From: Fratercula arctica
Taxonomy: Eukaryota > Chordata > Aves > Charadriiformes > Alcidae
DNA: 64,000 bases
NCBI GenBank assembly: GCA_947846985.1
Contig: CANTUZ010000006.1
Location: 49,829,207 to 49,893,206 of the forward strand
Reading direction: 5' to 3'
In this document: in pieces, positions 11,220 to 55,024 of the stretch
How positions within the stretch are numbered: position 1 is the stretch's first letter
Layout: each line of letters starts with the position of its first letter
Position numbers and translations under genes: made by a program
The notes under the pieces: generated by a model
Databases searched by the model: none
Told to the model about the DNA's origin: nothing
What the model saw: only the letters and a program-made list of their open reading frames with translations

Positions 11220-14200
11220 TTACTTTCATACCCTGTAATCAATTTGTTAGAATTGGAATTAATTTCTAGTCACTAAAATGTGATATTAAATACGATTTTA
11301 ACAGCAATTATACAATTCCAATGTTTTTCTCTTTATATCAACAAAGCATGTATAACAGCTTGGTGTTGTGAATTTCCTTACCTAGGGGTTTCGGTAGGAA
11401 TAATCACATTTACAGTGTGATGGATCAGATTCTGGGGGGAGGGATGGTAGGACTAGTTGCATGTTGTGATAGCGGTTCTGATGGTCATCCAACACTTCGA
11501 CATCTGATGTATGAGAGCAGCTCTCAAGTTTAAAAAGGGAGAAGGAAAAAGCCAACATCTAGTTCCATGCTTAAGTAATGCCATACTGATCTAACTGCAT
11601 ATCCAGCTCATGTTACCCTCTGTGGCAGCAGGTCATTGTGCTGATGTTTAGCAAATTGCACCAGCCTGCAAAAGATAAGGGTGTTCCAAAAATTCCCAGG
11701 CATGGACGTCTCCAAATTCACATACCAGCCTGCATTTCCCACCTCGTATGCTTGATAAGCTTTTAAAATTGTCCTGTTTTTCTCCTGGGGTACCTATCCA
11801 ACCTCATTGTTCATTTTCTTTGTTCAGTGTTTAATTTCAGCTCCTGTCTGTGGGACTGTCCAACAATCCTCTCTTCCATGCTTTTACTACAGACCTCCCA
11901 CACGATTTTTGTCTCCTTTACTTACCTTCAGTTCCTATCTTTTAATGCACCAAGGAAACACATACTACTTGTGTGTAGATTGGGACACGTTTTAGGGATA
12001 ATTGTAAGGGAATCTGCAGAGTGATCCAGCTGAAAATGTACAGAGAGTGTCACTTCCATATCTGAAACCCTAATTTAGCTCTTGCTGAAATGATGTATGT
12101 CACCAACCTCATTTAGAGCAAGCTTCTATTAGTTTATAATTATATTGTTATAATTCTGTATATTTATAATTAGCTTCCCACCACTAGTAATTTGAGGACA
12201 GTTATTTTAATTCTCTAAATTTTAAACTTCTACATGCTGGCTTAAAACGCTGGTACAGTACTAAGATGTTATTAACTTTATCACTTTCAAATGATTTCAC
12301 ACATCTCTTCAGATTAGATAGTGCTGTCCTGCCATTATAATCGTTAGAAGTGAATTTTTACGATTCATTCGGTATCTGTATTTCTGAGTGGATCCTTGGA
12401 CAGATAAAAATAAGGGTGAGGCCATTTAGATTGTGACAGTTATCAGGCTGAAATTACCCATAAATTAGTGGTGGAGTGTACATTTCTTTCTGCATTGATT
12501 GTAAATTTGGAATGTAAGATTGTCTAACACAAGCTTTGTATAGATATAATTAGTGTATAAAACATTTCTTGATCAGTGGGATTTGGTGTTACCAGCTTCA
12601 AGGCATGCAAGGGTCGTTGCATTTGATTTTTAAAGTTAAGGATCAAAATTGGCTGAATATAGTCAACCAGTTAGCGTATATTTCTTTGTAGGAGGTGAGA
12701 CCATATTTGTCATTTTGAAATGCTGATTTAATACTAAATCTTCTTACTGGAAAGGGCAACTTGATGGTGTCCCAACTGCATTTTATTAGTCCATTGTATA
12801 GAGAATGAATGTCTGTAGTAGAACTCCTTGTTTCCTATTTTGAACACGTTCATCCTGGCTGGCTTAAAATGGTAGCAATGATGTAGTTAACAAAGCACTA
12901 ATAAGAGTCATTTTATATATGTAAAGTTAATTTTGCTCATATGGGTATAACTGAGAAGGGCGAATGCTGGTTTTCTTAAAACCTTTGGTTGATGACACAC
13001 AGGTGGAATGGCACAGCTGAGCTGGGGAGAGAAAGCTGTTCCAGGGGACAGTGACAAGAGGTGGAAAAAAGACATTCAAAAAAACCCAAAAAACAAGTGG
13101 GTTTAAGAAGTGCATATGTTTGTATAGAACAGCATTGTGTCCTGTGCAGGAAAGGTGGTCTCCTGTAAAAGCACGGAGCCCTGTGGTACAGAAAACTTGC
13201 TTGTTGATTCCTGGAAAACTTTATCTGTCTTTGACTTGTGTTATTTCTGATCTCTAAACTGGGAATGAAAAGAATACCCCGTAGGAGTGTTATGAAGCCA
13301 AATAATTCCTAACTAAAATGTGCCCCATGGCGACCCTAATGAGGAATATATTCAAGTTTGGCTTAGGTTGGATTTTATAAATAGGGGACTAACGTTAGTA
13401 TTTTCTTTTTAGTATCCCATAAGAAAGTAAATGGAAATGTACAGGAGTAGTTGTTCTCATTTTGCCTTAGCAGGAACACAAGTAGGATGTTGGCTTCCAC
13501 ATGATCAGCATGCTAAAACAAGTAAGGTATTAAAGTAGTAGAAAAAATAGGTAATGAGTGGAGCCTGTCTAGAAGTTGGAAGACCTCAAGGAACGACTGC
13601 GCACGTCAAGGACAGTGTGTTGTTCCCATTGAAGGAAGAGAAGAGTTTGGTTTATTTGTGAAGCGTGTACGGGGAAGGTCAGTGCGCTGACATTGCTGCT
13701 CCGAGGTGAACTGAGAGCACGTGAAGGCAGCTGCGCCGACACTGCCAGAGACTTTGGTCGCCTTTAACCCTGTCGCTGGAGCAAGTCCTCTGTCTGGAAC
13801 GAGAGGAAGGATCTGTATTCATTGAAGTATGCCAATGTTATTTATGTTTTTTCACCGAGACAAGTGTATCAAACTCAGTTACTCATTACACAGATACCTG
13901 CAAGGAGCATCTGCTTCAGGAACACTAGCTAGAAGCTACACAAAGTCACAAGATAGGTTTGGGAAGTGTTTTGTATGTGGGAGTAATTTGTATTTGATTC
14001 TTTGCTTTTCAGACTTCCAAGCCTTTTGGATAGATGTGTGTCATGTATTTCAGTGTTTTAAATCCCACTAATTATTGCAAGAACTTAAAATGCAGTGAGT
14101 TAGTAATTATCAAATAGTGTGTTCTCTTGTAATGCTTATTGTCATCGATTTTCATTGTTTGCAGTTGTCCTCATTTTCCTACGCTCTTTCATGGTGCTGT

Positions 14201-14270
14201 ATCAAATGCATAAACTACTTGGTGCTTTTGAACTCCTGAAAGTCCTTGGCGTTTGTTTAAGCGGACTCTG
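11220..14270 (+). other. ZNF639 3' UTR and intergenic DNA
   Basis: An ATTAAA hexamer at 11285-11290 is a possible early polyadenylation signal, but a longer 3' UTR cannot be excluded. The rest is AT-rich with no supported exon, RNA gene or clear repeat. Short open frames at 11807-12024, 12927-13257 and 13829-14071 have no family similarity or splice context. Confidence 0.55.
11285..11290 (+). terminator. Possible ZNF639 poly(A) signal ATTAAA
   Basis: This is the first polyadenylation-type hexamer after the stop, 66 bases downstream. It is the variant form, so usage is uncertain. Confidence 0.35.
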
Positions 14271-14279
14271 ATTAAAAGG

Positions 14280-14342
14280 GGTGTTGGACTAGATGACCTT
14301 TAAAGGTCCCTTCCCCCCCAAACTGGTCTATGATTCTACAAA
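14280..14342 (+). repeat. CR1 LINE 3' tail fragment
   Basis: 'gttggactagatgacctttaaaggtcccttcc' (read in two pieces) followed by 'tctatgattctac' matches the 3' end of avian CR1 in sense orientation. It sits at the upstream edge of the MFN1 CpG region. Confidence 0.85.
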
Positions 14343-14349
14343 CCGTGGT

Positions 14350-14930
14350 GTTGGCCAGTCGCCGAGCGTTGCCTTTGTTTCTGATCCCCGGACCCTGTTG
14401 GGGCCCAGCTGCCCTCCCCCTCACAGGGCCTGCGGAGAGCAGTGGCGGCTGGTGCCTGGGCGACCTCCCGTCCCCGGGGCCCAGGGGCCTGTTCCCCGGT
14501 CTCCATTTCACGAGCAGCCGCTCCTCTGCCCTCGCTGAAGATGGCGGCCGCCCCCCCTCCAAACCCTGTCGGCCCTCACTAAAAATGGCGACCACGCTCC
14601 CCCGCCCCCCCGCGGCGGCTCCGGCAGCGGGGCGGAAGCGGAAGTGATGTCCGCCCCCGTCCCGGCGGCGGCGGCGGGCCCGGAGGAGGTGGTGGCGGCG
14701 GGGAGGGCCCCGCCAGCGGCGCGGCGGTTGCCGGGTAACGGTGGAACGGTCCGGGGCTCTGTGAGGGAGCGGGAGCGAGCAGGGCCGCCCGCTGGCCCCT
14801 CGCCTTGCCCGGGGGCGCCGCGGGCCCGGCCGCGCTCGGCCGAGGGGACAGCGCTGACCTCTAGGCGGGGGGAGGTTGAGAGCCGCCGTCCGTGAGGGGA
14901 AGGGAAGGCCTCGTGTGGGGAGAACGGGCC
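14350..14930 (+). promoter_or_regulatory. CpG-rich promoter region of MFN1
   Basis: A dense GC and CpG block precedes the first coding exon of MFN1 by about 0.5 kb. It contains two YY1-type motifs, AAGATGGCGGC at 14538-14548 and AAAATGGCGACC at about 14582-14593, and a tandem ETS-type GCGGAAGCGGAAGTG at about 14634-14648. No TATA box is evident. The end of the first non-coding exon is unclear: candidate donors are GTAACG near 14735 and GTAAGC at 15026. Long open frames on both strands here are expected in stop-poor GC-rich DNA and are not called. Confidence 0.75.
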
Positions 14931-15035
14931 GCACCCAGTCGGTTTAAACCCCTCGTCAGCCGCTGTCGGCGCTTGTGGCAAGGGGAAGGGAGAAGAGTTC
15001 GTCAGGGTGATCGAAGCAGCACAAAGTAAGCTTAT

Positions 15036-15258
15036 GGAATCATAGAATTGTTAGGGTTGGAAGGGACCTTAAAGATCATCTAGTTCCAACCCCCCTGCCA
15101 TGGGCAGGGACACCTCCCACTAGACCAGGTTGCTCAGAGCCCCGTCCAGCCTGGCCTTAAAAACTTCCAGGGATGGGGCTTCCACCACCTCTCTGGGCAA
15201 CCTGTCCCAGTGTCTCACCACCCTCATGGTGAAGAACTTCTTCCTAACGTCCAGTCAC
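15036..15258 (-). repeat. CR1 LINE 3' end
   Basis: The + strand starts with 'aatcatagaattgttagggt', the reverse complement of the CR1 tail, and continues through 'ggttgctcagagccccgtcc', 'tctctgggcaacctgtccca' and 'gaagaacttcttcctaacgt'. It is close to consensus, hence relatively young. It lies in MFN1 intron 1, between the CpG region and the first coding exon. Confidence 0.95.
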
Positions 15259-15393
15259 TGTGGTGTGAGGTGTTGGTTTTGTTGAGGCCTTTTTTTTTTT
15301 TTAATGACTGGGTGAGAAGTGTATGACTTTTCATGGAATTGGTTGTATTGGGTGTTCTGGTCACTTTTATGTAACTTTCCTTTCAGTTGCATA

Positions 15394-37011
<21,618 letters not shown>

Positions 37012-37300
37012 ACCATCGTTGCTAATTTTCCTGGTGATCCTTTGTAGGACAAAGTAGAAATTTTACAGATTACGCTTCTCCTCTGTGGAGTCACATGAAA
37101 TGATTTATATTTTAAATGTTACTTCGATTACACTTGTTAATTATTGTAAAACTCGTTTTGGACTGGGATGGTGAATCGAACCGAAGAGGTGTGGTACGCT
37201 GAGGGTTATGTTTGTTTTGCGGATTTTGAGTTAAAAATTACCTTTTGAACACTAAAATTCCTGGGGCACTTGACAATAAAAACCCGAATCCTCGTTGGTT
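37012..37300 (+). other. MFN1 3' UTR (short form)
   Basis: Sequence from the stop codon to just past the first AATAAA at 37275-37280. Further AATAAA hexamers at 37643, about 37970 and 38645 could give longer transcripts. Confidence 0.6.
37275..37280 (+). terminator. MFN1 poly(A) signal AATAAA
   Basis: This is the first canonical hexamer after the stop, 264 bases downstream. Confidence 0.6.
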
Positions 37301-38665
37301 TTCGTTAGTATTTAGCAGCGGCAAGTCTCGCTTCCTGGCATCCAGGAGTCCGTGCAGGGAGAGAGAGCGGATCACAGGATCACTCCTCTTTCCCGGTTGC
37401 TTAGGAATTAGTCAGGGATGGAGGATGCTGCTTTTTGTGTGCGTGTTTTTTAGTGAAGGGAAGTGTAACGGGGAGAGGACTCTTGGCTGGTTTGAAAGCA
37501 AATGCGGTGGGGTGGGGCAGCAGTTGCTCTTCCTCCCATGGAAGGGAAAGATGGCAGTAAACTGCAGAGCGTTCACTACTGCCAGGCTCTAGTTTCCCCT
37601 CCGGTTGCCCCTTTTAGCCAAGCTGGCACCGACGAAGTAAAAAATAAACTTATTTGAACAAGCTCGTCAGATTCTGACAGTTGGTGAAGTGGTGAAAGGG
37701 TCATTTGCCCGTGAGCGCGCTGCTGGCCCGTGGGCTGAGCTGAGCTGAGCTGAGCTGAGCTGCTGGCCCGTGCCACCCTCACCAGGCTCAGGAGAAGGTG
37801 CCCGACTGGGTGCCCAGCAGGGAGAGGCTGGGCTGGTTTGAGTCGTGCGCGGTCCCGAGCGGGCCCCGGGTGCTGCTGCAGAGCAGGGCTCCTCTCGGCG
37901 GGCCCTGAGGGGTGTTGGAGAGGCTTAACCTTCGCCCACCTCCAGCAGTGCAAAGCCACTTTTAAAAAAATAAATATGTTTTTGCTGTTGCCATCTGCAG
38001 TCATTTAACATCTACTTTTTTCTAACTGGACCTTTGAAAAGTAACTTATTTTAAAAGAGAAAGCCTTTTCAGAATATTTATATATTTTTATGTAAGTGTT
38101 AACATGACTAAATGAACTATTCAAAACTAAGCTGTGGGGATTTGCTATTTTCCAGTAAATAAGGGCTATCTTAAGTTAAAATCTAAGGCTAGAGGCAGAG
38201 AATTATTTGAAGCTGAAGACGGCTGTTTTCACCGGGCTGGATGCTGATGCTGTTCCTGGCTCTGGGCCGGTTCGGGAGCAGACGCGGAGGGAGGCTCCGG
38301 GCCCTTGAGGGAAACTGAAATACAAAGGTGAGGCCCAGCCGCCGCGTACGGGAGCTCACGCGGGTGTATTCGTGCTCTTCTGGAGCACTTTTATGGACAT
38401 TGTATCAAGCCGAAACTTTACATGCATGTGTTCTGTGGTTATTTATTAAAAAGAAATACTACCCCTTTGCTCTAGTAAGTTATTTGGCAACTCTGGGGCA
38501 GGTGGGCAGGTTCCTTGGGTGATGTTTTGCCCTTTAAGGTGCAGACACAGCCCTGCAGTCACCCTGGGGAGGTAACCAGAAGCAAGAATTAATTGTAGGT
38601 AGAACCGTCATCTTCAGGAGAGGGGACGACGTCGTTACAGCTCTAATAAAGCATCCGCACCCAAC
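37301..38665. other. Gap between convergent MFN1 and GNB4
   Basis: About 1.4 kb with a GC-rich section at 37700-37930. It contains a pentamer repeat at 37734-37760 and no coding support. It could be partly transcribed from either side if downstream polyadenylation signals are used. Confidence 0.55.
37720..37772 (+). repeat. (TGAGC)n block flanked by a direct repeat
   Basis: About five TGAGC units (37734-37760) are enclosed by two copies of CTGCTGGCCCGTG (37720-37732 and 37760-37772), a 40-base spacing that suggests local slippage or duplication. Confidence 0.8.
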
Positions 38666-38687
38666 CCCGTCTGGTTAAAAGCACTTG

Positions 38688-38693
38688 TTTATT
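38688..38693 (-). terminator. GNB4 poly(A) signal (TTTATT on + strand)
   Basis: AATAAA on the minus strand, about 4.9 kb beyond the GNB4 stop. A long 3' UTR agrees with the long GNB4 transcripts known from mammals. Internal minus-strand hexamers such as the one at 41006-41011 may give shorter forms, and one further downstream near 38440 a longer form. Confidence 0.55.
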
Positions 38694-40641
38694 GGTTACA
38701 ATATCAACTCATGGCAACATCTTTCACTGAGCCACTGTACAAATACAAAGAAAAAGATCCATCGTGGAAAAAAAAAAAAAAGCTATAAACAGAGTTCATA
38801 GCAAGTGATTTTTTTTTTTTCACAGGGAAGTCTTTTTACAACAGCACTGTTAAAGAACAAATGGCACAAGTCCCTGGTTTTTTTAATAGCTTAAATAAAA
38901 GCTTTAAGACTGTTTCTGAATACATACACAATCCAAAGGCAGTGCAGAATCACTTCATCATTGGTAACGTTACCGAAGGTTTTCCAAAGTAGTCAGCAAC
39001 AAGTGAAAAAAAACCAACCCCAAAAACGTAGCTGATGAGAAACGCTGGAAACTAAAGGCAAATTAAAATCAAGCATGTTTAGAAGCGTTTTGTTTTGGAC
39101 TCCTTTGGATGTAATATGTACTACAAGTGTTCAGATGCTTTTATTCTTTTTTTTTTTTTTTTAAAAAAAAAAAAAAGGAGAAAAACACAAATAGAGCACC
39201 ATTGTGTAAGTAAAACAAAGGCTTGAAATATCTAAGACTATTCCACCGAAGTCCATATTAGTTAAAACCTAAACATACTGTGTGGTATAAGAATGTCAGG
39301 CACATGTAATCTGTTATCAGTTATATCGATTAGTAACACTGTTCACACACTTACCAGAACAACACTGCATTAACATCCTGCATGTATTTTACATAACCAG
39401 CAATTGGATAAAAAAGGCTCGTGGTGCCTCTGAAGTGGCGGACGGCGTTTCCCAGCGTGCATGCCAGATCACTGGATACAAAGTGCACCATCAACCCATG
39501 CTTAATTACTTTTACAGGAAATGCTATCTCAAAAAAATCAGTCATTCTGCTACACGACCATTTATACCAACTAGTCCGATTAGCCAAAACTCTCACCGAC
39601 AGCTCAAAGCACAGCACTAAACCCAGGGGAGGTGACGGTGTCCTCAGCGAGGAGAGACTAAGCACTCTTGGAATGTTTGCACAATGGTTTCATTCCACCT
39701 TACAAAGTCCTGTGAACTTCCTTGTGGGACAAGCGGTTACACTAATTAAGGAGTTCGTATTTCCAGCCCATGCCTTACAGTGAGCACACCGGGACCGGCT
39801 GCCACCGCCAAGGCCAGGCCTCTCCTCAGGCAGGGGCAAAGCCCAGTGACTCCGGGTCAAAGGGTGAATATTGGTGTCTTACACGGAACTCCCAGCTCTG
39901 CCAGACGCTGCGCCGCAGCCGCCAGCCAGGCAGAGGAGAGCGCTGTTTGGAAGGAAGAAAAAAAAAAAGCTCTGGAGAGGGATGGGAAGAGGCCGCGTTA
40001 CTGGAGCAGGCGCGTACAGGGCAGCACCGCGCCACGGAGGAGCTGCGTGTGGTTTCCAGCATCTCAACCAACATCAACCACTAAAGGGCTGGCCGAGGCT
40101 ACACGGGAACAGGCCCGGGCTGGGCGCGTGCCTGATTAGCATTCTCCACTGCAAAGTTAAATTAACATTAGAAAACGCTGACCAAATACTGTACTCGAAT
40201 AAAATAAATCTTGTTACACAAAGCACATTGTTCCTTCCCAAGCCAGAAGCGGCTCCGTGGAAGAGCGGCTGGGAGGTACTGCACCACGGCTTTGGCACAA
40301 TGGTCTCGGTTCCTCCATTGCTGTAATTACTCAAGCTATCTGCCATTCAGCTAATGATGTAATTTGGCAACAACCGTTTCAGGAGAGGGTAAGCTGTACC
40401 CACTAGCACTGCACAGTCTCCTGCGATCGAGTTTGCCGTCGTGGCGCACAGTGAGAAGTTGCACGAGCTGCGAACTTCAGCCTACGTTCAACCATCAGCA
40501 CAGACCCTTCCCTCGGGATTCAAAGCCGGGAATAAAACCTTTTCAGTAAAAACCTACGAAGGCTCATTTTGTCACCTTCCTCATGTTAGGAGGAGTTTGA
40601 GCTTTTCCCATTAAAACCGCATCCATTTGGTAAGGACAGCA

Positions 40642-40681
40642 ACCTTGAGAGGTCAGTGGTGACCTTGAGAGGTCAGTGGTG
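40642..40681 (+). repeat. 20-bp tandem duplication
   Basis: Two adjacent exact copies of ACCTTGAGAGGTCAGTGGTG, inside the inferred GNB4 3' UTR. Confidence 0.9.
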
Positions 40682-43565
40682 GCCATTTAGAAGGAACGCC
40701 GCAGCCTGTGCCAGGTCCGTGTCTGGCCTCACGTAGTAACAACGCGTTACGCTCCATCTGTAGGCTTTACAAAACCATAATCTAAAGTATATCCAGGACA
40801 GTAATTAAACCGCGAACATCACCTTGGCAGGAGGGATCAGAACTTCCTACAAGCTCCCAAGAAGCATCAGCTCCCGTGGCCCCGCCGCGCCGGGGGCTCC
40901 TGCCCCCGCTCCTCGGCCCCGGCAGCACCCGAGCAGCAAATCCAGCAGATATTCCCGTGGTGCTTCTGGAAAGCTCGTTAGCAAGCAGTTGGCATTCCTT
41001 AATTATTTATTTGAAAAGCAGCTGAATCCAACAGATGATGGATGGCCCATGGAACGCCGCCAGTGAAGTTATTTGCAGTCATACCTGTGGGAGAGCCGCT
41101 ACCACGCGTACAGCCCACCTCAACTTTTCCTAAAAGTTCCATACATTTCTAAAATCGGTTTTTGGAGTTTCACAAGTAGAAACTAGTTTTAATACCAGCA
41201 TGTAAAAATGGCACCTGCCTTTGCAACGGTGGTGACTAGGAAATTGGCTCAAAACACACTTCCATGGCAAAAGATTTTTTTTTTAGAAAAAGAATATTTT
41301 CTTAAAATTCCTTGGTAACAAATTTCCAGAATGATTCACTCAAGGCAGCTGTGAGTTAAAAAAAAACAAACTTAAAAAAAAAAAAAAAAAAAATCGAAGT
41401 GCACCACTAAAAACTAAAGCAAGTCTGCAAGATGCAAAGAGCTGCTCACTTAAGAAAATAACGAGAATTCCGTAATAGCTCTGTTAACGCAGACGGATCA
41501 TAAAGCAAAACGGCGAGGAATTCCTGTGAGATACAATCCAGCGTGATTTTGGTCCTACACCACAGGCCGTTCGTAAACGTGTACTTCTCCAGGACAAGAT
41601 GCGCCTTTTTCTTTTTCAAGAAGTGAATTTACTGTGATTGAGCGGTACGTTTATTGGCACCTTCACCGTTATAGACAAGGCAAGTTTACAGGCACAGGCC
41701 GAAGTACTGAAATTCAGGATTACAAGTGTCAGAAGCTTGACAGATGCTCACCTCAGCCCCCGGCCTGGTTGGTGTGTTACAAGATACCGGGCACTTGTAG
41801 TTACCACCTGACCCAGAGATACCCAGACTCCCCGTAACATGATCTTCCAACCTGATGATTTAAAAGCCCACGTTATCTTTAAAATAAGTCACTTAAGAGA
41901 AGCCAACAGACTAGAACTCCCCGTCCCAAAGCCGCCGCAGAGGTTCAGATTCCCAAGGCACCATCCATTGCCAGCGCAGACACGCTGCCAGGCACCAAGA
42001 AGTTAAACACCCTTCCCTGGCCCTTTCAGATGGGCGTCCGTCACTCGGTTTTCCTCTAGCTACGCTCAACTGCGCTCCATCAGAACCTGTCGCTTGTAAG
42101 CGACTGACATCAAAATCGGGATAAAATCCGGAACAGGAGAGGAAGGGGCTATTTACAGTGTCAGAGCTGCAGGACGATGAGCATCTAAATAAGCCCCCGG
42201 GGGAGAGGCCTCTGTGCCCGCAGGAGGAGGAGCGCGTCGCCGCGTTCCTCGGATGGGGTCTGGCAGGGTGACACAGGTAAGTACGGCGATTGGGTTCATT
42301 CTAAATTACACAATTCCTTTTATAATTCCCACTGCACGTAACTGACAGCAAGCGCTTTTGGTTGTGGCAAGCTGTGGCAGCCCCCTGGGTGGGAGGGGGA
42401 TTACAGGCGATTCCCTGCACGTTTCAATCTTCTCGAAGAATTTCAGCAAAGTGCCCCCTGAACGTCTCGGCTGACCGCGGTTACGGAGCGAGCTTTGCCA
42501 ACGCGCTGCTTCCTGCGCACCCAGCGGCTGCCCAACGGGTCTGCGAGTGCAAATCGGCTGGAGTCTGTGACGGGCCAAAACTCCCTTCATTTGGTTACAG
42601 TCAGAATCTGACCCGTCCAAAGGGAAAGCGCTCAGGCGCTGGACGGCAGCACCGCGGGTCACTTGGCTTCCACACCCCGGCACGGCGTGGAATAACCCCT
42701 GCGAGAAGCTGCAGCGAGGAAGCTAATTACTTCTGGAACAGGATTTTTTTTTTTTTTTTTAAATCTATTTTTTAATTATTTTTGCTGTTGTTCCAAGTCT
42801 GCCTGGCGTTAACTCCTTGGTGTCTGGAGGCCACTGACTGCCAATGGATGAACCAGGAACCACCAGCTTGAAGGAAGAAAGCCCATGATTAAAAATAGGC
42901 AAGTGGGTCAAGAAGTGAGTGACTAAGGCGGTAGGTATTAACTGGGAGTCTCCAGGGCCTTTAAAAAAAAAAGTAATTCAAATGCCTTCCATTATAAAAA
43001 CACATATATACCATTGGCTTCACTTTTATCTACAGTAAATTCACAAAAACATTTAGAACAGCAATCTAGTTCATCCACTACAGAACTCAGAAGTGACATC
43101 TCGGGTTAAAAGCAAAGCTATAAATGTAGTTTCCTTAAAAAACGCAAACGTATTTCTTTACATACAGACAAATGTTACATGATCGGCTGCTATAATGTGT
43201 ATATTCTGTTATGTACAAAAAAAAAAAAAAAAAAGTACAGGATTAGCAGACTGAGCACAAGCAAAACCCTTCAAGGACAATCCAACCAAACCACCAAAAC
43301 CAAAAAGACTGGCTCTTAGTTTGTCGGTCACCATGATTATGTGTGCTGGCCCCTTTTAAAAAGTCAGTGATTTCTTCCCCCCTCCCCTATTTCTTCACTT
43401 GATTTTTTTTTTTTCTAGTTTACAGAAAGCCTTTTTTTGTGTAATAATCAGTGAATAGAAAAACTTCACCTGCAAATACAAGGTAGAAATGTTATTTCAC
43501 AGCTATAGGCTGCAGCATTGATCTCTCCAGATCTCAAATGGAGAATGTACGTGTTTGGCTCCCAG

Positions 43566-54474
<10,909 letters not shown>

Positions 54475-54592
54475 CTTCAGTCTCTACTTCTCACACTCCA
54501 CTGGTGAAGAAAACCTGCCAATAAGAGGTAAGAAAAGTAAGTTTCAGTATCACTTTCTCCCCTTTAAAAAACAAACCAATAAACCCCACAAG

Positions 54593-54594
<2 letters not shown>

Positions 54595-54627
<33 letters not shown>
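54595..54627 (+). repeat. (TA)n microsatellite
   Basis: Thirty-three bases of alternating T and A, about 80 bases upstream of the splice acceptor of the GNB4 start exon. Confidence 0.95.
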
Positions 54628-54631
<4 letters not shown>

Positions 54632-54940
54632 TCTGCTTTTAGAAAGGCTTCCAAGTAGATACTCCCCTTAGTACACTGCCTAATAAATTTGGCAAGACCT
54701 AAGTTATTTCAATTTCTGAATTGCCATGAAAAGCAGAATTAAATGGAGTATATTTCGAATAGAGAAGCAACCGTCAACAGAACCACCCACTGTACCTTAA
54801 AATACTGTCACTGAACGCATTTTTAGTGCCACTCTTCTCACCCACCCAGAAACCTCTTCAGTCTTCACCCCAAGATGGCAACAGAGAGCAAAGACTGCAG
54901 CAGTCGCCCTCAATATTTACCTTGGAGCTCAGCATCAATA

Positions 54941-55024
54941 CATACAATCGATATCCATCAGTATCATACAAGCACCTTTGCAATACAATACTATACATAC
55001 AATCCATAGCATACAAGCACCTTC
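54941..55024 (+). repeat. Imperfect direct duplication
   Basis: 'catacaatcgatatccatca...catacaagcacctt' (54941-54977) recurs with a short deletion as 'catacaatccatagcataca' plus 'agcacctt' (54996-55024). Confidence 0.65.

Larger units (their letters stand above)
38670..43565 (-). other. GNB4 3' UTR
   Basis: Continuous sequence without a splice signal needed, from the stop codon to the AATAAA at 38688-38693. On the transcribed strand it is U-rich with several long U and A runs (39145-39176, 41373-41393, 42741-42760, 43218-43233). A 20-bp tandem duplication lies at 40642-40681. Overlapping + strand frames (39421-40549, 42362-42775) are not supported as genes. Confidence 0.6.

Noticed and set aside
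14272..14981. Minus-strand frames of 220 and 157 codons over the MFN1 promoter
   Set aside because: Compositional artefact of the CpG block. One runs through a CR1 tail, and there are no splice or family signals for a divergent gene.
39421..40549. Cluster of + strand frames up to 151 codons
   Set aside because: They lie antisense within the inferred GNB4 3' UTR, overlap one another and match nothing recognisable.
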